Shown: positions 7,001 through 14,694, counted from the stretch's first letter. The stretch is DNA of 14,960 bases from CAZFDE01 sp964517795 (GCA_964517795.1 CAZFDE010000062.1:1-14960), one strand, 5' to 3'. Numbers and translations are program-made. The notes: generated from the letters alone by a model not told the origin.

Positions 7001-8333
7001 CCTTGATCTTTACCGGCACACCATCCAACTCTGTCTCAAACTCACTCGCCTCAAGCCAGTTCAGCACCAGCCCGTCATCATCTTTCATTACAGCCCAGTC
7101 ACGCAGCATCCCAAACCCCCTGGCCACATTCACACTACAGCAGTTCAACTCTTCAGTCCCCGGCCGTTTCTGAAACCCAATTTCTATCGTATTGGGTATC
7201 CGCCTACCCCTCATACCTACATTATAACTGTTCCATTTACCAGATATATCCTGTGCCCCTCTTAATGCGTTGTAATAAGTGTATTCGAGGATATCCGCCG
7301 CCACAGAATTCCCGTTCATCTTGAGCATCTCAACCGTCATCGCCTCCCAGGCGATCGTACAGCAAGCCTCGATCATACCTGCAGCATAAGGATTACCACT
7401 GGCAGCTTCATTCGTAGTAAAGCCGCCCGTATTATGACAATCAAGCTCAGCAATGCTCCACCACATATTCTCAAAAGCCTTCTTATAGCTCTCGTCCCCG
7501 GTCGCCCAGTAAAGCTCTGCCAGCCCCATTATCGCATGCACCCTCTCCCACCTCCTTGAATCAGGAGTAGGCGACGTACAGAACTTCTCACCAGCTAGCC
7601 CCCTCCTGTAATAGTCACCCGCCTTGGAAAATCCCTCATCAACTACATACTTAGCCAGGTCAAGATATTTCTGCTCGCCGGTTAATCTGTAAATGATCCC
7701 AGCAGCGTGGGCCGCCGTCAAATGAAACTCCATATTACCCTTACCCCAGCCGATCTTTTCAGGAACAAGAAGATTGTCCGGCTTCTCATAAAACTGCGTA
7801 TACATCCTGTCAACTACGCCTTTAGCAGCCTCAAGTGCCTTTTTATCACCCGTCAGATCATACCACTCAACAAGACCCATCATTACATGATAATTATTCC
7901 ACGTATCCCATGTCATTCCCCCGGCAGCATTGGTATTGGTCAATTCCTGTTCTCTTGGCCATGCTCCCAAATACCCCGTATCAGTTTGATAAGAAACAAG
8001 CTCATCAACAAACTTCTTAAGATAATTTCTTAGCTTCTCATCACCCGTCAAAGCCGCTATCTCACTTGCATTCGTCAAATACTTACCCGCAAACTCCCCC
8101 GCCCAAGGCATAATATTATTATTGTTCGGCTTGTTCTCTTCGGAGTACATTTTCAGTATATTTGGATTTCTTTCCGCAATCCCCATCAACCAGTTGTCTG
8201 TGACCGCCTTTAAGTATACCCCCGTCTTACCACCAAAGTCATATTTAATTTTATCTATCCGGGAATACTTTTGCTCAGCAGCAAATAAATTCACACTCAT
8301 AAATAAACTTAATATCACAAATAATTTTCCCAT
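4080..8333 (-). CDS. Secreted two-domain glycosidase: GH127-like plus GH20/GH67/GH163-like TIM barrel
   Basis: This 1417-residue protein begins with a signal peptide (about 1-19, ending LFA). Residues 25-530 are GH127/DUF1680-like: an alpha/alpha barrel, then beta-sandwich. Glu322-x-Cys324 and Cys398-Cys399 (LNCCSVN) match the zinc and nucleophile cysteines of beta-L-arabinofuranosidases, and Glu309 is the likely acid/base. A CBM-like beta-domain follows (about 555-655). A GH20b/GH67N-type domain (about 785-845; GNTDRGVLQAVYKLQELM) leads into a TIM barrel (about 855-1170) and a helical C-terminus. The cysteine cluster C1018-x4-C1023-x2-C1026 recalls the CxC/CxxC loop of DUF4838/GH163-like barrels; its substrate is unknown. 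I chose the ATG at 8333; an in-frame TTG at 8339 is possible, and neither has a strong ribosome binding site. Arginine is mostly AGA/AGG and GC is lower than in neighbours, suggesting transfer. A broken UROD-like gene overlaps its end. Confidence 0.88.
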   Translation of the reverse strand: MGKLFVILSLFMSVNLFAAEQKYSRIDKIKYDFGGKTGVYLKAVTDNWLMGIAERNPNILKMYSEENKPNNNNIMPWAGEFAGKYLTNASEIAALTGDEKLRNYLKKFVDELVSYQTDTGYLGAWPREQELTNTNAAGGMTWDTWNNYHVMMGLVEWYDLTGDKKALEAAKGVVDRMYTQFYEKPDNLLVPEKIGWGKGNMEFHLTAAHAAGIIYRLTGEQKYLDLAKYVVDEGFSKAGDYYRRGLAGEKFCTSPTPDSRRWERVHAIMGLAELYWATGDESYKKAFENMWWSIAELDCHNTGGFTTNEAASGNPYAAGMIEACCTIAWEAMTVEMLKMNGNSVAADILEYTYYNALRGAQDISGKWNSYNVGMRGRRIPNTIEIGFQKRPGTEELNCCSVNVARGFGMLRDWAVMKDDDGLVLNWLEASEFETELDGVPVKIKVAGDYPKKGKVTIEVNSDKKVNGTLKVRVPFWSKKTTATLNGKKLNAKAGEYLVIDRKWKKDRIVLDLDMSLHYWKGERDLEGLTTIYRGPILLAHSYPERPVEVQKWEGWVGYGIVYNTGEPGKELEVDFEGDKLELHFGRYADGGMINVTIDGEDKGNIDLYCPGWGVPDVITYDGLGEGEHKAVITVLEEKNENSRNTYVRLHDFRNFDLPKFDAADMKAELIEAENDYNILVEVEDRNGDKILLRDFDSAGENGRFYYTWFEIDNVEKNDFSRKNPLRSSQIEDKDVTTAISFKSGISDTVVYELGVATVNKNKVTFKDKLIDGGILVAKPLETKYFEMFVEEGYTNLHNLDSDRDAYEIFYYGDTLVLLGNTDRGVLQAVYKLQELMKEGEIDRDIHIADTFHFDQKIFHGRFNHWPANRSDIRYISHIGATHCLVTHDWQGDLRRFWGYVKSDVFPNALPAETVERQNKHLHEMVEACKDYGIEPALWITEIACQGGPWVPEEKREEFLTRFDTDVLTESGTYEGKVLCFGHPKVKAFYEETIQKFFTEFPEFSVIFVFGLDSNGRFCDPKTCERCKGISLYDQRNRFLEFLSEECNKARPGVKILTTNWGWAHHVGEKEFIEKQGELPENVGVYLSAQYDAWQPERQVHNFMRDVKAVCRENGQLLIGYDNLHWGDDSVHNIGDIQDYPLGIGAKIRRWHEFGADGVFDHWGTWPEDISSNSMACREFFINPLADPEEVAKGIAVKQFGKKAGVKVLESWKSLEMAHRIYSNACIWAPGQWFNWYGGKGYTPTYEGFLKNGLGKGLFAKGANGYVYNEGDIKDQLERVSEAWAAAYPYYVKSAELMEDAYKSADKRELFYSYWWDGDKKAPNAKEHIRREKLFIEAVGLTGRQIGIDFGLRNVWYESYPSEEKYKTNAAELLKQDIEACEAVAEFFQKLSNSGAKHFDKFVEMYNKRAEGIKEYLE

Positions 8334-8388
8334 TTTCAATTTCCGTATTTCAAATTTTCGCTTGAAGCAATTTTATTTACTACCTTGT

Positions 8389-8645
8389 GAGCCTGTTGCA
8401 CAATGATTTGCAAATCCAACCGTTGGATTCGACGGCTGTCTGGGACAGACGGCTCAATTCTCTGTTTCCCAGACACCTTTTCTTAACTCTTTATATGGTA
8501 TCGTGTTTTCGCCAAAAAAAACAAGCAAAATTACACGTCAAAACGAATAAAAACGGCCTTTTTATCAATTCCAGCAGGCCTTTTTGCTTCGCCATAGCTT
8601 CAAAAGGTTGTGCGTAGCGCAAATCAGCGACCACTCGCCACGGCA
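8389..8645 (-). mobile_element. Remnant of an IS1182-type insertion sequence, 3' end
   Basis: On the - strand this stretch encodes the tail GEWSLICATHNLLKLWR, which I recognise as the conserved C-terminal end of IS1182-type (DDE_Tnp_1_6) transposases. About 175 bases of non-coding IS end follow and stop around GAGCCTGTTGCA (8389-8400), which I take as the likely terminus. An 8-bp stem (AATCCAAC with GTTGGATT, 8413-8429) and a GTCTGGGACAGAC element lie inside. The rest of the transposase and the other end are absent. The remnant lies exactly between the interrupted GH127 gene and the acquired glycosidase gene. Family assignment rests on memory of the motif; the exact ends are inferred. Confidence 0.65.
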
Positions 8646-8861
8646 AGCCTTAATGCCGAGCTGCCAGTTCTCAACAATATGATCGAGGTAAGTTTGTGTG
8701 CGCTTATCGAATTGATATTCGGCCTGATCGACCGCCGTAAAAACCGGCGATTTTTGCAGCCGGCTTTTGGAAGCCTGCATCGCAAACGCGGGTAAACTGA
8801 TTGCCATTAGCATAATTGTGACCCAAGAAACGTTTTTCTTCAATCTTCTAAAACCATCCAT
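8565..8861 (-). pseudogene. Interrupted GH127-like glycosidase gene, fused in frame to a transposase tail
   Basis: The first ~72 codons are a resident gene with intact signals: AAGGAG (8872-8877) before the ATG, 24 nt after the preceding operon gene, and a signal peptide ending AFA (residues 20-27). Residues 44-70 (DQAEYQFDKRTQTYLD, then ENWQLGI) align with the GH127 start of the neighbouring large glycosidase (DKIKYDFGGKTGVYLK, then DNWLMGI). About 10 of 31 positions are identical, so this is a diverged homologue and not a recent copy. From residue 73 (position about 8645) the frame becomes an IS1182-type transposase tail that supplies the stop. The chimera has 98 residues and lacks every GH127 catalytic residue, so no enzyme activity is expected. 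Confidence 0.75.
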
Positions 8862-8885
8862 TTAAATACAACTCCTTCATTATCA

Positions 8886-10097
8886 TTACATGGGTTTACT
8901 TGTTTTGATAAAATCGTACATCACATCAGCGGTTACCGACTGACTATTATCCGAGGTGAATCGAATTTGGTTTTTCAGAAATTCGACATCGGTAACTTTT
9001 CCGAAATTTTTCGGCACCTTGACAACCCCTTGGATCATATTGATTACCAGCGGCCTTTGCGGTGATAAAGTGATACAGGTGGGGAACCCTTTTTCGCTGA
9101 CGATGTTCGGCTGAATCGAAGGGACCAGTCCCTCGGCAAAATAGCCGCAGGTTTCCTCGAGTCCCAGACAGCGGTTGCGCCCGTTCCATGGACTGCCATG
9201 ACGGCCCTTGTTGGATATCCAGAAGCTGGTAGCCGGTAGTTGCGATGCGTCTTTGAGTGCGAACCAGAGATACCCCTCTTGCTGATTGACGGCCGTCGTC
9301 CAGGCGGGTTTCTCGAATGGTTTTTTATAGATGCATAACAGATCGGTAAATCCCAGCCGCGTCGGGAAACTGGAGCAATCGCCGCAGACCGGTTCTTTCC
9401 AGAGCAGCGGGACTTTTTCCAATGTATCAAACGTTGCACCGATCGCCAGTGACTGATATTCGCGGCTGGCCGGATTGCTGAACATCATGGGCGGCGTCAT
9501 TCCTAGATCGAATTTGCCCACCGAAACCTTCAACGCCCCTTCGGTATCGGGGACGGCGAGATTGGCATGATGGCCGATCGGCATCTTGCCCTCGAATCCC
9601 TCGAGCGTGTGCGTAATATAGAGAATATTCTGGCCGTCGATCAGCGCTATCGTTTTGGTGACATGACCTTTTCGGATGTCGGTATGCATGTCCATAACCA
9701 GCGTTCGCGTCGCGCCGCATTCAGTCAATTTGACAAAATGCCAGTCATCGCAGGCCGTCTCACCATGCACATTGTATTGTTCTCCTTGATACGGTTCGGC
9801 ATTGGCGCCAAAGGGCATGCAGAAAAAATCGCCTCGGATCGAATCCAGCAGCGGGTGCGTTTCCCGCGGTTTTTCGTTTTGCCACGGGCTGATGTAATAC
9901 GGCTGGATCGGCTGCTCGGAATTTCTGTAAAAGACCACCGGTGCCATTTGGCCGCCGTTTTCGGTGACAAAGACCTCCACCTGATCGTTGGCCAGTAGCC
10001 ACCCGCTCTGCGAATCTCTGACGGCGGCATACTGATTGCAGCCGGCCGAGAACAAAACCGAAATCAGCAACAATGATACATAGATACGCGATTTCAT
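8886..10097 (-). CDS. Lipoprotein with aldose-1-epimerase (galactose mutarotase)-like fold
   Basis: This 403-residue protein starts with a lipoprotein signal (VLFSAGC, lipidated Cys20), so it is anchored in a membrane facing the periplasm or surface. The body resembles the galactose-mutarotase superfamily: NGGQMAPVVF (about 47-56), RGDFFCMPFG (88-97), HGETACDDW (111-119), GHHANLAVP (175-183), and CLGLEETCG (310-318). Glu314 occupies the place of the family's catalytic base, and His111 and His176 are plausible partners. It may equilibrate anomers of released sugars before import, or bind carbohydrate without catalysis. The ATG at 10097 has AAGGA 8 nt upstream; the ATG at 10103 would leave only 2 nt. 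It follows the binding-protein gene by 24 nt and precedes the broken GH127 gene by 24 nt, so it belongs to the operon. Fold call moderate; function inferred. Confidence 0.65.
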   Translation of the reverse strand: MKSRIYVSLLLISVLFSAGCNQYAAVRDSQSGWLLANDQVEVFVTENGGQMAPVVFYRNSEQPIQPYYISPWQNEKPRETHPLLDSIRGDFFCMPFGANAEPYQGEQYNVHGETACDDWHFVKLTECGATRTLVMDMHTDIRKGHVTKTIALIDGQNILYITHTLEGFEGKMPIGHHANLAVPDTEGALKVSVGKFDLGMTPPMMFSNPASREYQSLAIGATFDTLEKVPLLWKEPVCGDCSSFPTRLGFTDLLCIYKKPFEKPAWTTAVNQQEGYLWFALKDASQLPATSFWISNKGRHGSPWNGRNRCLGLEETCGYFAEGLVPSIQPNIVSEKGFPTCITLSPQRPLVINMIQGVVKVPKNFGKVTDVEFLKNQIRFTSDNSQSVTADVMYDFIKTSKPM

Positions 10098-10121
10098 AAT
10101 CATTTTCCTTTCGCTTTAGGA

Positions 10122-11147
10122 TTAGAAATTATATTCGTCGATATTGGTTTTGTCGAAGATCAGCGGTTCACCCAGGAGGAATTCAGTACTGGACAGTTGA
10201 ATCTCGCCGAGCCGCCCGGCCGTGATCGACGTGGTATTTTCGTCAACCTCACCGTCGATAACTTTTTTGGCCGCGTAGATCGACAGATATCCCAGATACA
10301 CCGGATTCCACAAGACGAATTTCTTTACCACACCGTCTTTGACATATTGGCGCATCGCGTTCGGTGTCGCCAGACCCGTCAAAAAGACTTTGTCCTGGGC
10401 ATCACTTTTAATGAGCGCTTCGGCCGCACCGGGCAGCGCCACTGATGTCATCGCAAAAAGACCTTCCATTTCGGGATAAGCTTTGATGATGTCGATGGTG
10501 GTCTGGGTCGCCAGAGCCTGATCCTCTTCGCTGGTCTTGGGGATCTCGGAGAGATTGACCATGTTCGGATAATTTTCCGTGATATATTTTTCCATGCGAT
10601 CCATCCAGATGTTCTGGTTGACGGCGGTCAGCGATCCGGTCAGGTAGATGTATTTTCCTTCGGGGCCGATCCCTTCGACCATCACTTCGACCAGTGCTTT
10701 GGCGACGGCGTCATAGGTGGCCTGATTGACGAAATAATCACGGGCGGCCGGGTTCGCATCAGCGTCGAAGGTGACGATGTCGATACCGCGCTGTTTGGCT
10801 TTTTTCAGGACCGGGGCGATGGCATCGGGATCGTTGGGGGCAATACAGATCGCATCAAATTTACGGGCGATCCAGGTTTCGACCATGGCCGCCTGCTTGG
10901 TTACATCGTTGGTGACCGGGCCGTCATAGACGACGTTTATGCCCAGTTCCTCGCCGGCCTCCAGTGCGCCTTTTTCGACTGCATTAAAAAAATCGATCCC
11001 GACCAGCTTGGGCATAATGCCGATGGTGACCTGTTCTTCGCCCTGTGTTTGGGACTCGGGCTTTTTCGAGCAGCCGACAAACACTATCACCGCCGCCAGC
11101 AATCCGACCAGTACAAGCTTTGTAATCCCATTGACTCTTGCGTTCAT
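10122..11147 (-). CDS. Sugar ABC transporter substrate-binding lipoprotein (RhaS/LsrB-like)
   Basis: This 341-residue periplasmic-binding protein (Peripla_BP_4 type) should capture the sugar for the importer encoded just upstream. The signal ends in VFVGC with lipidated Cys26. The mature part shows the family pattern: IGIMPKLVGIDFFNAVEKGA, an AICIAPNDPDAI loop, VTFDADANPAARDYFVNQ near the ligand, and a GSLTAVNQN turn. The ADANPAARDYFVNQ segment is most like rhamnose (RhaS) and AI-2 (LsrB) binders. Given the neighbouring enzymes, a 6-deoxyhexose or arabinose-type ligand is likelier than AI-2. The ATG at 11147 has AAGGAG (11154-11159) 6 nt upstream; an in-frame ATG at 11162 has none and would place that ribosome binding site inside the gene. 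It follows the permease gene by 39 nt. Confidence 0.87.
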   Translation of the reverse strand: MNARVNGITKLVLVGLLAAVIVFVGCSKKPESQTQGEEQVTIGIMPKLVGIDFFNAVEKGALEAGEELGINVVYDGPVTNDVTKQAAMVETWIARKFDAICIAPNDPDAIAPVLKKAKQRGIDIVTFDADANPAARDYFVNQATYDAVAKALVEVMVEGIGPEGKYIYLTGSLTAVNQNIWMDRMEKYITENYPNMVNLSEIPKTSEEDQALATQTTIDIIKAYPEMEGLFAMTSVALPGAAEALIKSDAQDKVFLTGLATPNAMRQYVKDGVVKKFVLWNPVYLGYLSIYAAKKVIDGEVDENTTSITAGRLGEIQLSSTEFLLGEPLIFDKTNIDEYNF

Positions 11148-11186
11148 TGCATTCTCCTTCATAAAATCAATTCATTTATATTTTAA

Positions 11187-12155
11187 TTATGCGTTTTTCG
11201 ATCGCCTTGCCAACCATTCATTCGCGATTGCGGTGACGATCACCAACACGCCAAACAGGATGATCTGATATTTCTGCAAAATCCCCTGCATTTCCATCCC
11301 AAACCGCAGACAGCCGATAATCAATACACCTAAGAAAGTTCCCAGCACCGAGCCGCTGCCGCCGGTGATCCGGGTACCGCCGATCACGACGCAGGCGATG
11401 ACCTCCAGTTCCAGTGCGCGTGCGGCCGAAGGATGGGCCGTGGCAAATCGGCCAGTATAGAAAATCGATGCCAGCCCGCACATTACGCCGCTGGCCATAT
11501 ACAAGGTAAACACGACCTTACGAACCGGAACCGTGGTGAAATAAGATGCTTTTTCGCTCTCACCAATCTGGACCGTCCAGCGGCCAAGGCAGCTCTTTCG
11601 AAATACAAATATCCCCAATGTTACGATCAATATCATGATCAATGTCTGATACGGCAACTGAAAATCGCCGAACCCGATCGTCGAAAGACTCGCCCAATCG
11701 GTAAAGCTTTCCGGAAATCCGCGGACCGGGTCCGCCTGACAGAAGCCTATGGCCAGCCCGCGATACATTGCCATCGTCGCTAACGTGGTAACCAATGGCG
11801 GCACCCGAAACAGACTGATCGATAAGGCATTGAACGCCCCCGCCGCCGCACCGGTGAGGACCGCAAAGACGAGGGCCACCGGTATCGACATCCCCATTTT
11901 CTCAAAAAACAGTCCCATGACAATGCCGCACAAGGCCAGCATCGAGCCGACCGAAAGGTCGATTCCGCCGGTGGCGATGATATAGGTCATAGGGACCGCG
12001 ATGATCCCGATCTCCACCCAGTGCCGGGTGCGGTCGAGCAAATTATATGGGTCGCGAAAATTCGGATTGGTCAGGCCGAATCCCAAGCAGATGACAATCA
12101 GCAATACAATCAGACTCAGCTCGCGCGGCAGCGATTGCAGTTTCGGTAGTTTCAT
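11187..12155 (-). CDS. Sugar ABC transporter permease (RhaP/RhaQ, BPD_transp_2 type)
   Basis: This 322-residue inner-membrane protein has about 8-10 hydrophobic segments and both hallmarks of ribose/rhamnose-type permeases: GGIDLSVGS (63-71), and GGTRITGGSGSVLGTFLG (259-276) near the end. It should pair with the permease half fused to the ATPase to form the heterodimeric pore. I chose the ATG at 12155 (MKLPKLQSLP) because hydrophobic topology begins right after it and GGGAG lies about 8 nt upstream. The 35 residues before it, in a longer possible frame, are hydrophilic and overlap the upstream gene. The start overlaps the upstream stop as ATGA, indicating translational coupling and equimolar production of the two pore halves. 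Confidence 0.9.
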   Translation of the reverse strand: MKLPKLQSLPRELSLIVLLIVICLGFGLTNPNFRDPYNLLDRTRHWVEIGIIAVPMTYIIATGGIDLSVGSMLALCGIVMGLFFEKMGMSIPVALVFAVLTGAAAGAFNALSISLFRVPPLVTTLATMAMYRGLAIGFCQADPVRGFPESFTDWASLSTIGFGDFQLPYQTLIMILIVTLGIFVFRKSCLGRWTVQIGESEKASYFTTVPVRKVVFTLYMASGVMCGLASIFYTGRFATAHPSAARALELEVIACVVIGGTRITGGSGSVLGTFLGVLIIGCLRFGMEMQGILQKYQIILFGVLVIVTAIANEWLARRSKNA

Positions 12156-14674
12156 CTTCCCCGCTCCCTTCTCCGCTGAAGCCATTGATTGAATTTCGGC
12201 AGCGATACATCCAGCATCACAGCCCCGAGGATCAGCACCCCGATAAACAGATCCTGCCAATATGACGAGACTCTTAAGATGACTAACGAATTATAGATCA
12301 GCGCGATCAGCACCGCACCGAGGAAAGTCCCCAGCGCTGTACCCCGGCCGCCCACAATGGAACAGCCGCCGATGACCGCCGCCGCGATGACCTGCAGTTC
12401 CCAGCCCTGGCCCGTATTCGATTGGATTTTGCCGTAATAGCCGCCCCACATCACCGACGCCAGGCCGACCAGCGCTCCCATCAATGCGAAGGCCAACAGT
12501 TGCAGTTTCCAAGCCGACAGACCGATCAGGTGCAGCGCTTTTCTGGAATTGCCCGCTGCCAGCAGTTGGCGGCCCTTGAGCGTCCGGGTCAGAAAGACCC
12601 AATTCGCGGCTAATATCAAAACCGCGTACCAGAGCACTCGCGGGACATTCAGCAGCAATCCATCGGTCATCGCGCGATACCCCTGCGGCAGCGGATTGAC
12701 CTCATAACCGCCGGTGATCTGCAGCATGATCCCGCGATAGATGCTGATACCCGCCAGTGTAACAATGATCGGATGGATCCTGCCGAGTGTACTCAAGGTC
12801 GAATTGATCGAACCAAAAACGACTCCGAGTGACAATGCGATCAATAAACACACGCTCGGCGGGACGCCTTTCATCGCCGCCAGTCCGGCCACCGCCCCGA
12901 TCAGCCCCAGCAGCGAGCCGACGGAAATATCGATCCCGCCGGTAATGATTACCAGTGTCATGCCGGCCGCCCCGACCGAGAGGATCGACGCGGCGGTCAG
13001 AATATCCAGCATATTGCCGATCGTGGTGAATTCATTGAATTTGAAGATGGACATAAAGCACACGATCGCCGCCAGTGCGGCTACGATTCCAAATTCTCTA
13101 AACTGTAAAAGCCGATGTCCCCAATGGGGTTTTCTATCTATACCATCCATTCGTTTCGAGGTGTCGGCCTTGGGAAATGCGGTAGCGGCGACTTGTTCTT
13201 CACTTTGTGCCCGGGCGTCGAACTGACCAGCCAGGCGGCCCTCGCACATCACCAGCACCCGGTCACTCATCCGCATCACTTCCGGCAATTCCGATGAGAT
13301 CAACAGAATCGCCATCCCCTCTGCGGCCAGTTGGTCGATGAGCTTGTGGATTTCGATTTTCGCGCCCACATCCACACCGCGAGTCGGCTCATCGAGAATT
13401 AAATATTTGGGTTTGGTTTCAAGCCAGCGGCCCAGTACCAATTTCTGCTGGTTGCCGCCGGAGAGCGTATTGATCGGCTGCGCCGGCCGGTCCAGTTTCA
13501 CCGAAAAATCATCGGTAACCCTTTGGGTAATCCGGTTTTCTTGCCTGCCGGAAATAATACCTAATCGACTGATCCGCCGCAGGATGGCAGAAGTTACATT
13601 TGATTGGCACGAGTGATTCGCAAAAATCGCTTCCGTGAGCCGGTCTTCGGGGACATAAGCGATTCCTGATTTTGTAGCCGATATCGGATCATTGATTCGG
13701 ACCGGTTTTCCATTCAGACAGAGCGTTCCTTTTGCCGGCTCCAACCCGAAGATTGCGCGGGCTATTTCGCTGCGGCCCGAACCGACCAGGCCATACATCC
13801 CCACGATCTCCCCGCTTCGCACCGAAAAGGAAACATCGGAAAAATGTTTGTCAAAGCTGGTGAGTTTTTTCGCTTCGAAAACCGTCTCGGTCGGTTTGCC
13901 GTGCGTGCGGCTGAAAAATGAGGTCGTATCGCGCCCCACCATCAGCGAGACCAGCCGGTTCATATCCAACCGCTCGGCCGGTTCGGTGGTAATGGCCGCG
14001 CCGTCTCGCAGGACCGTGATCGTATCGCAAATCTCGAGTACCTCTTCGAGCCGGTGACTGATATAAACGATACCGACCCCGGCAGCTTTGAGTTTTTCGA
14101 TCTGCTTGAATAATCGAACCGACTCGGCGGCGGTCAGTGACGCCGTCGGCTCATCGAGAAACAAAACTTTGGCATCGCGGGCGATGGCGGCCGCAATCTC
14201 TGCGATGATCCGCCTCCCGACACTGAATTGTTCGGCAGGCCAGCGAACATCGAGGTGTTCCTGCATATACGAAAGCTCAGACCGGGCCTGCTGATAGGTC
14301 TTTTTCCAATCGACCAGGCCAATTCGATTTTTCACCAAGCCCTGCCCCAACAGCATATTCTCCGCCAGACTCAACTGGGCAAAAAGCTCCGATTCCTGAT
14401 GCACAGCCACCACCCCGCAAGCGGCGGCAAACATCGGGTTTTCCATTTTGAGGTGCTTATCTCGAATCGAAAGCATTCCCGCATCAGGCTGCAAAACACC
14501 GGTCGCGATATTGACCAGTGTCGATTTGCCGGCCCCGTTTTCACCCACCAGCCCGTGCACCCGGCCGGGAACGATATTGAGCTGCACGCCCTTAAGCGCG
14601 TAAACACCGCCGAAATGCTTATCGATCCCGGACAGGGTCAAAAGTGCCGATTGTGTGCCGCTTTCATTCTGCAT
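12152..14674 (-). CDS. Fused sugar ABC transporter: double ATPase plus permease in one chain
   Basis: This 840-residue protein joins two parts that are normally separate. Residues 1-500 are a RhaT/MglA/AraG-type tandem ATPase. The first domain has Walker A GENGAGKST (44-52) and Walker B LFLDEPTASL (171-180). The second has the degenerate Walker A GLVGSGRSE (295-303) normal for these transporters, signature LSGGNQQK (404-411), and Walker B LILDEPTRGVDVG (425-437). A charged linker (about 500-525) leads to a complete permease (525-835) with GGIDISVGS (579-587) and GGCSIVGGRGTALGTFLG (769-786). It would energise uptake of the sugar bound by the downstream lipoprotein. Separate proteins are about 500 and 320-340 residues, so both halves look complete. 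The ribosome binding site is weak (GGTGAT next to the ATG), and a promoter lies only about 20 nt upstream. It is the first gene of the operon. Confidence 0.92.
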   Translation of the reverse strand: MQNESGTQSALLTLSGIDKHFGGVYALKGVQLNIVPGRVHGLVGENGAGKSTLVNIATGVLQPDAGMLSIRDKHLKMENPMFAAACGVVAVHQESELFAQLSLAENMLLGQGLVKNRIGLVDWKKTYQQARSELSYMQEHLDVRWPAEQFSVGRRIIAEIAAAIARDAKVLFLDEPTASLTAAESVRLFKQIEKLKAAGVGIVYISHRLEEVLEICDTITVLRDGAAITTEPAERLDMNRLVSLMVGRDTTSFFSRTHGKPTETVFEAKKLTSFDKHFSDVSFSVRSGEIVGMYGLVGSGRSEIARAIFGLEPAKGTLCLNGKPVRINDPISATKSGIAYVPEDRLTEAIFANHSCQSNVTSAILRRISRLGIISGRQENRITQRVTDDFSVKLDRPAQPINTLSGGNQQKLVLGRWLETKPKYLILDEPTRGVDVGAKIEIHKLIDQLAAEGMAILLISSELPEVMRMSDRVLVMCEGRLAGQFDARAQSEEQVAATAFPKADTSKRMDGIDRKPHWGHRLLQFREFGIVAALAAIVCFMSIFKFNEFTTIGNMLDILTAASILSVGAAGMTLVIITGGIDISVGSLLGLIGAVAGLAAMKGVPPSVCLLIALSLGVVFGSINSTLSTLGRIHPIIVTLAGISIYRGIMLQITGGYEVNPLPQGYRAMTDGLLLNVPRVLWYAVLILAANWVFLTRTLKGRQLLAAGNSRKALHLIGLSAWKLQLLAFALMGALVGLASVMWGGYYGKIQSNTGQGWELQVIAAAVIGGCSIVGGRGTALGTFLGAVLIALIYNSLVILRVSSYWQDLFIGVLILGAVMLDVSLPKFNQWLQRRRERGR

Positions 14675-14694
14675 ATCACCATTACCGGCCTGTT

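Noticed and set aside
8541..8590. Repeated GGCCTTTTT with A- and T-runs, terminator-like
   Set aside because: The two copies are direct repeats, not arms of a hairpin, and the only stem is A/T pairs. It does not qualify as an intrinsic terminator.
10439..11147. AI-2 (LsrB) quorum-signal uptake as the role of the binding protein
   Set aside because: Sequence likeness to LsrB is shared with RhaS, no Lsr kinase or processing gene is present, and the operon carries carbohydrate enzymes.
12156..12260. N-terminal extension of the second permease (35 residues)
   Set aside because: The extension overlaps the fused transporter gene and is unlike permease N-termini. The ATG at 12155 has a ribosome binding site and an ATGA overlap.
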